Part shown: piece by piece, positions 53,910 to 59,852 of the stretch
Numbering within the stretch: position 1 is the stretch's first letter
Layout of the letters: every line of letters begins with the position of its first letter
NCBI GenBank assembly: GCA_048859965.1
Contig: JBLIZO010000049.1
Coordinates: 1 to 59,852, forward strand
Source of the DNA: Fluviibacter sp048859965
Lineage (GTDB): Bacteria; Pseudomonadota; Gammaproteobacteria; Burkholderiales; Rhodocyclaceae
Direction of reading: 5' to 3'
Length of the DNA: 59,852 nt
Position numbers and translations under genes: made by a program
Notes under the pieces: generated by a model
What the model saw: only the letters and a program-made list of their open reading frames with translations
Database searches by the model: none
Told to the model about the DNA's origin: nothing

Positions 53910-54458
53910 ATGAAAACCATCATCCTCGACCGCGACGGCGTTATCAACATGGATTCGGCGCTGTACATCAAGTCGCCCGCCGAATGGAAGCCCATCGAGG
54001 GCAGCCTTGAATCGATCGCCCGACTGAACCAAGCGGGCTACCGGGTCATCGTTGCAACGAATCAGTCTGGCATCGGCCGCGGGCTGTTTGACATGGACAC
54101 ACTCAACGCCATGCACGAAAAGATGCACAAGCATCTGGCGGCGGCAGGCGGTCGTATCGACGCTATCTTTTATTGTCCGCATACGGCCGACGAAAAATGC
54201 GATTGCCGCAAACCCAAGCCCGGCATGTTCGAGCGCATCGCCCAAGTCTACAATATGGACCTGAAAGGTGTGCCAACGATCGGTGACTCTCTGCGCGATC
54301 TGCAAGCCGGCAGTGCAGTTGGCTGCGCACCGATGCTGGTTCGTACTGGCAAAGGCACGAAAACCGAAGCCGAAGGTAACCTGCCTGTCGGCACCACAAT
54401 TTACGACAACCTCGCCGCCGCCGTCGACGCTTTACTAGGCAAAACGGGTGGCAAATAG
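53910..54458 (+). CDS. gmhB: D,D-heptose 1,7-bisphosphate phosphatase GmhB
   Basis: A HAD-family phosphatase of 182 residues making the heptose precursor of LPS inner core. HAD motif I is LDRDGVINMDS; the zinc-binding loop CPHTADEKCDCRKP (about residues 90-104) is typical; motif IV is IGDSLRDLQAG. It is 21 bases after glyS and 3 before plsC. The gmhB-plsC order after glyQS is common in Betaproteobacteria. Confidence 0.94.
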   Translation: MKTIILDRDGVINMDSALYIKSPAEWKPIEGSLESIARLNQAGYRVIVATNQSGIGRGLFDMDTLNAMHEKMHKHLAAAGGRIDAIFYCPHTADEKCDCRKPKPGMFERIAQVYNMDLKGVPTIGDSLRDLQAGSAVGCAPMLVRTGKGTKTEAEGNLPVGTTIYDNLAAAVDALLGKTGGK

Positions 54459-54461
54459 TTC

Positions 54462-55190
54462 ATGACGGCGCTGCGCTCCACGCTCTTTAGTCTGTTGCTC
54501 ACGGCTTGGACAGTTCTCTGCGGCACTCTCGTCCTATGCACCTATGTCCTCCCGGAGCAGACACGCTTCCGGTGCTGCTACGCCGTCTGCCAGATGTGGC
54601 GCTACGGTTTCATGGGTATGTGCCACATCGTTCTTGATATCCGCTACGTGATACAAGGCCGCGAAAACATTTCCACGCAACCTGCCATTTATCTGGCCAA
54701 GCACCAATCGGCCTGGGAAACCATCGCGCTCCAGATCTGGACGCCCCCCGCTGTGTTCGTGCTGAAACGGGAACTGCTTTACATGCCGTTTTTCGGCTGG
54801 GCCCTCTGGGGACTGCGCATGATCTGGATTGATCGTGCTGCGGGCAAGTCAGCACTCGAAAAAATTGTCCTGCAGGGACAACAGCGTCTGCGCCAGGGCC
54901 TGTCAATCATCATCTTTCCCGAAGGGACACGCGTCGCACCGGGCAAGATGGGCAAATTCAAGGCAGGGGGTGCACATCTGGCGACCCGCACCGGTACCCC
55001 GGTGATTCCAGTCGCACATAATGCCGGCGAGCTCTGGCCACGCAACGCCTTCATCAAGCGTCCCGGTACCCTGACGGTACGCTTCGGTCCGGCGATTGAC
55101 CCGGCTGGGTTGACCGATGCCGAATTAAACCAACGTGTGGAGACCTGGATCCGTGATGCGATGGGCGAACTTCCGCCTGTTCGGCGCTGA
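54462..55190 (+). CDS. plsC: 1-acyl-sn-glycerol-3-phosphate acyltransferase PlsC
   Basis: A 242-residue membrane-bound acyltransferase converting lysophosphatidic acid to phosphatidic acid. The HX4-acid motif is KHQSAWET (about residues 74-81), block II is VLKRELLYMPFFGWAL, and block III is IFPEGTR. One N-terminal hydrophobic helix anchors it. A relation to OlsA (lyso-ornithine lipid acylase) cannot be excluded, because the families are hard to separate by motif. Its end overlaps the next gene by 35 bases. Confidence 0.92.
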   Translation: MTALRSTLFSLLLTAWTVLCGTLVLCTYVLPEQTRFRCCYAVCQMWRYGFMGMCHIVLDIRYVIQGRENISTQPAIYLAKHQSAWETIALQIWTPPAVFVLKRELLYMPFFGWALWGLRMIWIDRAAGKSALEKIVLQGQQRLRQGLSIIIFPEGTRVAPGKMGKFKAGGAHLATRTGTPVIPVAHNAGELWPRNAFIKRPGTLTVRFGPAIDPAGLTDAELNQRVETWIRDAMGELPPVRR

Positions 55191-55938
55191 CTCGGGGGCT
55201 GCGACGTCCGACGAAGAGGCGCGCAGCATCGTGCTGGCGGATCGTATCGTTCCCTATACGGTCAAACGTCGGCCGCGACGCAGCCTCAGCCTGACCATTG
55301 ATCATCGTGGCCTACGCATACTCAGCCCGGTGCGCACGACCGTACGCGAAATCGAACAATTCATTCTCTGCCACGAAGGGTGGGTGCTCAATAAGCTCGA
55401 TGCGTGGCACAGGGAGCGCTTCCAACGTAACTGGACCATTCACGGGAAAGAACCGCTCCCCTACCTCGGCGCTGCCTTGCCTGTGTGTATACGTTTGCAC
55501 ACCTTGCGCAGCCCTCGGTTGACACTGGAAAATGACACGCTGTTCCTGACAACACATGACCCGGCGGATATAACACGCAACCACCGCGCACTGATGCTGT
55601 GGCTACGTGAACGCGCAATGGCCTGTTTTGAAGAACGGGTCGCTCTCTATGCCGGAAAGCTCGGCGTCCCGGTACCGGCACTGGCGTTGACGCAGGCAAA
55701 AACTCGCTGGGGTAGCTGCAACAGCCGTGGTCAGATTCGTCTGAACTGGCGGCTCGTTCACTTACCGCTGGCACTGATCGACTACGTCGTCGCACACGAA
55801 CTCGCGCACCTCAAAGAGATGAACCACAGCCCGCGCTTCTGGACAATCGTTGAGGCAATCTATCCGGAGCACAAGGCAGCGCGTAAAGCCCTGCGCGGCC
55901 ATGTCTCAAGCCTACCGCTTATAGACACTACAACCTGA
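55156..55938 (+). CDS. YgjP-like M48-related metallopeptidase (DUF45)
   Basis: A 260-residue protein of the DUF45/YgjP family. The zinc site HELAHLKEMNHSPRFW (about residues 214-229) provides HExxH plus a third His, and the family hallmark TRWGSCNSRGQIRLNW precedes it. The N-terminal 40 residues are variable. The ATG lies inside plsC; upstream in-frame GTG and ATG codons also exist, so the start is uncertain. Substrate is unknown. Confidence 0.88.
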   Translation: MRWANFRLFGADSGAATSDEEARSIVLADRIVPYTVKRRPRRSLSLTIDHRGLRILSPVRTTVREIEQFILCHEGWVLNKLDAWHRERFQRNWTIHGKEPLPYLGAALPVCIRLHTLRSPRLTLENDTLFLTTHDPADITRNHRALMLWLRERAMACFEERVALYAGKLGVPVPALALTQAKTRWGSCNSRGQIRLNWRLVHLPLALIDYVVAHELAHLKEMNHSPRFWTIVEAIYPEHKAARKALRGHVSSLPLIDTTT

Positions 55939-55955
55939 TTCAAGCTGCGAGTGCA

Positions 55956-57338
55956 TCACTCAGATCTTTTAAGCGCCGCAACAATATCTTCCCGTACGAT
56001 ATTGATGGCTGAACGTAGATCGTAATAGGCGCCACGATTCCCGGTGGGCACCCAGAGCGTACGCACTTTGTCGTTGAGCCGATCGATGTGAGCCAGCATG
56101 TCGGGTGGCGCAGGCTGATGCTGTTGTCGTAACGACGCCAGATTGTTTTCTATAATGCGCAGTTCATCATAGCAGGATTCGATGCTCAGCACGGCATGCG
56201 TCTTCCGATAGCTGGGCAAAAATCCGATCAGTGGAATAACGATCGCGCCAATCGCCAAAAGATAGAACCAGACTTCATCAAACAGGCTGGCCACCCAGAA
56301 TGGCGCGTAGCCCCACAGGAATGGCGAGCCTTCCTTGAAATAGCGCTTCGCCACATCGCTTTCAGGTATTCTCGTATCCATATAGGTCGGAAATTTTCCC
56401 GGTGAGAAGTAGGTCACCCGCTTCCGCTCAAAATCTTCCGTCGCCTCCATGAACAGCAACTGCAAGGCAGGATGCATTTTATCGGTGACGAGAATATCAA
56501 GCGTTGTCGCGATCATCTGGACATCGTGTTTAGGCACGACCGGATGCAAATTGAATGTACCCGCCGGCAAGACGACCGGGTCCAGGTACTGGAATCGCTT
56601 GGTATACGCCGTTGCCAGACTGAAGTTGTACATCTGAACGCCCGGAAACTGGGCCACTTCCTGTATGTTTTGCGACGCCATTGCACCCACCAGAAACAGC
56701 GCGTCGATCTTGTGATCCCTGAATGCCGTCACAGAATCATGTGTGCCGAGCGTTAGAAAATTGGGCGCATTTAAATCCACACCCTGGGCTTTCAGAAGCG
56801 GTTCCACCATGGCCCGCGTACTACTGCCGGGAATATTGATGGATGTCTTTTTTCCCGCTAGAAACCTGTTGAGATCCGGGTCTACGTTATCGGCCTGGTA
56901 ATGGAATAACCACAGAGGCTGATAGGCAACCGCTCCCAGCGATAGAAAGTGCCGCGCTTCGTCCGGCAACTGAAGCCCACCCTGCGAGAACACGGCATCG
57001 ACCTTCCCATCCGTCAGTAACGTGAGATTTTCGTCCGAGCCTTTGGAGGGCACCAATTGCAAATCAACGCCATATTTCCGGAAATAATCCTGATACCGGT
57101 GCGCTACGACGTCAGCCGTTGAATGCTCTTGCCCTGTGGCAATCGTCAGGGCTCTGGGTGGCAAGGGACGTACCACGTAGACCAATACGCTGAGCAGCAG
57201 CACGGCTGGAAGAATGTAAATCCAGTTACTTTGCAGAAACGACCAGAATGCCAACAGCTCTTCCACAAGCACCGCCTGAAAATTGCCAGGCGCCTTCGGG
57301 GGTAGTTTCTTCTTATGCATCGGATCCTTCTGTGGCAT
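55956..57338 (-). CDS. Membrane-anchored TAXI-type solute-binding protein
   Basis: A 460-residue protein with a cytoplasmic N-terminus, a transmembrane helix (about 38-60), a TAXI-family binding domain (about 65-335; LTIATGQEHSTADVVAHRYQ, VDAVFSQGGLQLPDEA, SINIPGSSTRAMVEPLL), a second helix (about 350-375) and a 90-residue cytoplasmic helical tail. TAXI proteins normally serve TRAP transporters, but no TRAP permease is near. The domain layout suggests a sensor-like or tethered protein (inference). It is convergent with the YgjP gene. Confidence 0.88.
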   Translation of the reverse strand: MPQKDPMHKKKLPPKAPGNFQAVLVEELLAFWSFLQSNWIYILPAVLLLSVLVYVVRPLPPRALTIATGQEHSTADVVAHRYQDYFRKYGVDLQLVPSKGSDENLTLLTDGKVDAVFSQGGLQLPDEARHFLSLGAVAYQPLWLFHYQADNVDPDLNRFLAGKKTSINIPGSSTRAMVEPLLKAQGVDLNAPNFLTLGTHDSVTAFRDHKIDALFLVGAMASQNIQEVAQFPGVQMYNFSLATAYTKRFQYLDPVVLPAGTFNLHPVVPKHDVQMIATTLDILVTDKMHPALQLLFMEATEDFERKRVTYFSPGKFPTYMDTRIPESDVAKRYFKEGSPFLWGYAPFWVASLFDEVWFYLLAIGAIVIPLIGFLPSYRKTHAVLSIESCYDELRIIENNLASLRQQHQPAPPDMLAHIDRLNDKVRTLWVPTGNRGAYYDLRSAINIVREDIVAALKRSE

Positions 57339-57348
57339 GTGAACTATC

Positions 57349-58104
57349 TTAGCTGCCCATCAGTTCATGCGTAGCCAAACCTTGCAGAACGAGATCTTCC
57401 ACAACGCGAACTTTCTGCCCTAACACCGCTTGCAGCTGTTTGGCATTGCCGCCCGTAAGCAGCCATGGCGCATCCCCGCCAAGTCGCCTCCCCATGCGCT
57501 CTATGGCACCACAAGTCGCCTCCAGAGCGCCACTGGTCATTGCGTCATGTGTATTGTCGGCAACACACGGTGCCGCGCAATAGCGTCCTTCGGCCTGCGG
57601 CAAGCGTGCTGTGCGCTGATGCAGGGACTGCAACATCAACGCCAGCCCCGGCAAAATCAGCCCGCCTCGATACACTGCGGCATCGGGCTGTGAAGATTCG
57701 ATGAGGTCAATCGTTGTCGCTGTCCCTGCACTGACGACGAGACAGGATTTACGAACCGTCTCCCAGGCACCAATCGCAGCAGCCCAACGATCGACACCCA
57801 GCGTATCGGGCGTCGCATAGGCATTACGGAGAGCGCCTGCCCTTAGGCTGACCCGGAAGCGGACAGGATTCGCCGTTAGCGACGCAAGCGCTGCAAACAC
57901 GTTTTCTTCCTGCTGGGGCGCAATCACGCTGGAAAACCGTATCTGAGCAATCGGAAATCTTTCCAAGTGCGTGGCCCATGCTGAAAGCGCCATCGCGTCG
58001 TAACTGACGACACCCCTTTCAAGAAAACAACGAACAGGCACTGGATCGTCAGAGGCAATCGCCCATTTCAATCGGCTATTGCCGCAATCAAGTAACAGAT
58101 TCAT
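57349..58104 (-). CDS. coaX: Type III pantothenate kinase
   Basis: CoaX phosphorylates pantothenate in the first step of coenzyme A synthesis. The 251 residues show the ASKHA motifs LLLDCGNSRLKWA, GVDRWAAAIGA and SAGTATTIDL, and the C-terminal WLLTGGNA. The longer open frame from 58134 overlaps birA; the ATG at 58104 gives the usual start. It follows birA by 7 bases. birA-coaX linkage or fusion is characteristic of Betaproteobacteria. Confidence 0.94.
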   Translation of the reverse strand: MNLLLDCGNSRLKWAIASDDPVPVRCFLERGVVSYDAMALSAWATHLERFPIAQIRFSSVIAPQQEENVFAALASLTANPVRFRVSLRAGALRNAYATPDTLGVDRWAAAIGAWETVRKSCLVVSAGTATTIDLIESSQPDAAVYRGGLILPGLALMLQSLHQRTARLPQAEGRYCAAPCVADNTHDAMTSGALEATCGAIERMGRRLGGDAPWLLTGGNAKQLQAVLGQKVRVVEDLVLQGLATHELMGS

Positions 58105-58111
58105 GCCACGA

Positions 58112-58927
58112 CTATACCTTGCGCAGACCAACATCGCCCGAGATCACCCGTTCGATACCGGTCGGCGTCGCAACACGGAGCGCCCCATCGGTATCGACGC
58201 CACGAATCTCACCGTCGAGCAACGGTTCACCGGCTTCGCTGATACGCACCAAGGCTCCCTGCCACAGATGTGCCGCCTGCCACGCATCGCGCATGCTGGC
58301 AAAGCCCCCCATAGCAAATTCGTGCAGCGTCTGCTGCAAAGATGCCAATACCTCCGGCAACAGAACCTCCGGCATCAGACATGCACCTTCCATATAGGCG
58401 TCCGCCAGTGCCGCCACACGCTGGTCGGTCACAGCAGCCTCAATGGAAGGCGATGGCAAACAATTCAGTCCGACCCCTATGACAACGGCTATTTCACGCC
58501 TGCCGTCCGACCCTCGCCGCATGACCGATTCGATCAAAACGCCGCCCACCTTGGCATCGGTGCCTACCGGATCTCGCAACAGGATATCGTTGGGCCATTT
58601 CAGGCCGATCCGAAAGCCCGGGTTTGTCGGACCGAACGTGGGCGCCCCCAGTGCCCGGATAATAGCGACGCCAACGGCCAGCGACAGTCCGTTCAGCCTC
58701 AGCGGGTCCACTGGAAAAACCCACAGCATTGAGAAAACGAGCGTGCATCCGGGGTCTGCCAGCCACGTGCGACCACGTCGACCACGACCGGCCGTTTGCT
58801 CACGCGCCACATAGACCGACCCGGCCGACGCACCAGCTTCTGCGGCGCTCAACAACAGGCGGTTAGTGGAGTCACATGAATCAAAACGGGTAATTTCAAG
58901 TGGGGGAATCAGCTTGGGTAGAGGCAT
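58112..58927 (-). CDS. birA: Biotin--acetyl-CoA-carboxylase ligase BirA
   Basis: A 271-residue biotin protein ligase. The catalytic motif GRGRRGRTW (about residues 48-56) and KWPNDILL are intact, and a C-terminal SH3-like domain is present. The N-terminal helix-turn-helix of E. coli BirA is missing, so it cannot act as the bio repressor in that way (group I ligase). The gene starts inside the 3' end of the ntrC-family gene, overlapping by 32 bases. Confidence 0.93.
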   Translation of the reverse strand: MPLPKLIPPLEITRFDSCDSTNRLLLSAAEAGASAGSVYVAREQTAGRGRRGRTWLADPGCTLVFSMLWVFPVDPLRLNGLSLAVGVAIIRALGAPTFGPTNPGFRIGLKWPNDILLRDPVGTDAKVGGVLIESVMRRGSDGRREIAVVIGVGLNCLPSPSIEAAVTDQRVAALADAYMEGACLMPEVLLPEVLASLQQTLHEFAMGGFASMRDAWQAAHLWQGALVRISEAGEPLLDGEIRGVDTDGALRVATPTGIERVISGDVGLRKV

Positions 58928-59852
58928 CCTCGTCGATTTTCAGTTCCTGGATCTTGCGCGTCATTGTATTACGACCAATACCCAGCAACTGCGCAGCTTC
59001 GATCCGTCGCTTACCCGTACGGTTCAATGCGCGCGTAATCAGGGTGCGTTCAAAGTCCTGCATCAGGACACTGTACACCGAGCCGACACCGCCTGGCGGT
59101 GGCGATGCCAGAAGACGATCCACGGTCGCGCCTAACTGATCTGTCCAATTCAACGCACTACCCGCCGATGGCCCCACCAATGCAGATGCAGCGACTGGCG
59201 ACGGCGCAACGGGCGTGGACGCGGTCGCGTACTCCTGACGTAATTCCGGCGGCAAATCATTGAGATCAACGACCTGCCCGGGGGCCATAACGGTCAGCCA
59301 GTGACAGAGATTTTCCAGTTGCCGCACATTACCCGGAAATGGCAGCGTGGTCAGATATGCCATGGCGGCAGGTGTGAGCTGTTTGGTTTCGACGCCGAGC
59401 TCTCTGGCGCTGCGCGCCAGAAAATGTGTCGCCAGATCAGGAATATCTTCGCGGCGCTCCTTAAGCGGTGGTAAGCGCAGCCGGATCACATTCAGCCGGT
59501 GAAAAAGGTCTTCGCGGAACAGCCCCTGCCGGACGCGCTCTTCGAGATTCTGATGCGTGGCGGCAATGACGCGCACATTGGATTTGATCGACTGGTGGCC
59601 GCCAACACGATAGTAGTGGCCGTCGGACAGCACCCGTAACAGGCGTGTCTGCAGCTCCGACGGCATATCGCCGATTTCATCCAGAAACAAGGTGCCGCCA
59701 TCCGCCTCTTCAAAGCGGCCACGGCGCTGCGTCGCCGCGCCAGTGAAGGCGCCACGTTCGTGGCCGAAGAGTTCGGATTCCAAGATGTCGCGCGGGATGG
59801 CTGCGGTATGGATCGCGAGAAGCGGCTTCTTTGCGCGTGGGCTGTGCCGGTG
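58896..59852 (-). CDS. NtrC-family sigma-54 activator, 3' part
   Basis: The C-terminal 318 residues of a sigma-54-dependent activator; the 5' part is beyond the window edge, since the frame is open to the last base. The AAA+ domain shows ESELFGHERGAFTGA (the GAFTGA sigma-54 contact), GTLFLDEIGDM (Walker B) and FREDLFHRLNVIRL. The C-terminal Fis-type DNA-binding helix-turn-helix has AAQLLGIGRNTMTRKIQEL. The fragment's opening (HRHSPRAKKPLLAIHTAAIP) is close to NtrC/GlnG. The receiver domain is not visible here, so the name ntrC is probable, not certain. Confidence 0.9.
   Translation of the reverse strand, partial: HRHSPRAKKPLLAIHTAAIPRDILESELFGHERGAFTGAATQRRGRFEEADGGTLFLDEIGDMPSELQTRLLRVLSDGHYYRVGGHQSIKSNVRVIAATHQNLEERVRQGLFREDLFHRLNVIRLRLPPLKERREDIPDLATHFLARSARELGVETKQLTPAAMAYLTTLPFPGNVRQLENLCHWLTVMAPGQVVDLNDLPPELRQEYATASTPVAPSPVAASALVGPSAGSALNWTDQLGATVDRLLASPPPGGVGSVYSVLMQDFERTLITRALNRTGKRRIEAAQLLGIGRNTMTRKIQELKIDEDASTQADSPT

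Noticed and set aside
54462..55190. OlsA partner for the OlsB-like gene
   Set aside because: It belongs to the same acyltransferase family, but the glyQS-gmhB context and distance from the PHO-linked genes favour ordinary PlsC.
58112..58927. Truncated BirA missing its DNA-binding domain
   Set aside because: Ligases without the helix-turn-helix are a normal class, and the catalytic and C-terminal domains are complete.

Overview
The window is about 60 kb of densely packed, moderately GC-rich bacterial chromosome, about 58-60 % GC by eye with one visibly AT-richer patch near 41-45 kb. Gene content and order point to a Betaproteobacterium. The markers are leuS-lptE-holA-proA, the rpsU-yqeY-dnaG-rpoD macromolecular-synthesis cluster with a Lys/Ala-rich N-terminal extension on RpoD, miaB-phoH-ybeY-corC-lnt, glyQ-glyS-gmhB-plsC, and ntrC-birA-coaX. 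I cannot place it below class level from sequence alone.

Layout: 0-12.8 kb is housekeeping (leuS 3' end, LPS-assembly lptE, holA, proA, an O6-alkylguanine repair protein, xerD, folB, plsY, tsaD, rpsU, yqeY, dnaG, rpoD). It is followed by a CAU-anticodon tRNA best read as tRNA-Ile2. 13-20.5 kb holds a cytochrome b561/YceI/YceI operon, a glycine-zipper protein, the first PPK2 polyphosphate kinase, an old-yellow-enzyme/alcohol-dehydrogenase pair, crcB with a DUF190 gene, and several small proteins. 20.5-27.2 kb is the phosphate control locus: phoU-phoB-phoR faces the pstS-pstC-pstA-pstB transporter operon across a shared terminator.

28-34.5 kb contains a PlcP/LpxH-like metallophosphoesterase, a GT4 glycosyltransferase, dgkA and sixA. 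An OlsB-like N-acyltransferase and a degenerate-CYTH/CHAD protein follow. PHO-box-like 11-bp direct repeats lie in front of the phosphoesterase, in front of the acyltransferase (four half-sites in tandem), and in front of phoU and pstS. I read this as a phosphate-starvation membrane-lipid remodelling locus placed next to its regulator. 34.5-40.9 kb has two divergent OprB-family porins, an operon joining a second PPK2 to a divergent PstS-like protein, a YkgJ-type Cys-cluster protein and a superinfection-immunity-like membrane protein.

41-45.2 kb is a small accessory island: hipB-hipA, a Fic protein whose catalytic His is Gln, and an unassigned protein. It ends at a tRNA-Met gene whose T-arm contains a 14-bp sequence repeated exactly at the other end of the island. 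No integrase is inside it. 45.3-59.9 kb returns to housekeeping: miaB to lnt, glyQS, gmhB, plsC, a YgjP-type metallopeptidase, a membrane-anchored TAXI-type binding protein, coaX, birA and the 3' part of an NtrC-family regulator cut by the window edge.

The recurring theme is phosphorus economy: PhoBR/PhoU/Pst, two PPK2 kinases, a CHAD polyphosphate-binding protein, a second PstS-like protein and probable lipid-substitution enzymes all lie within about 25 kb.
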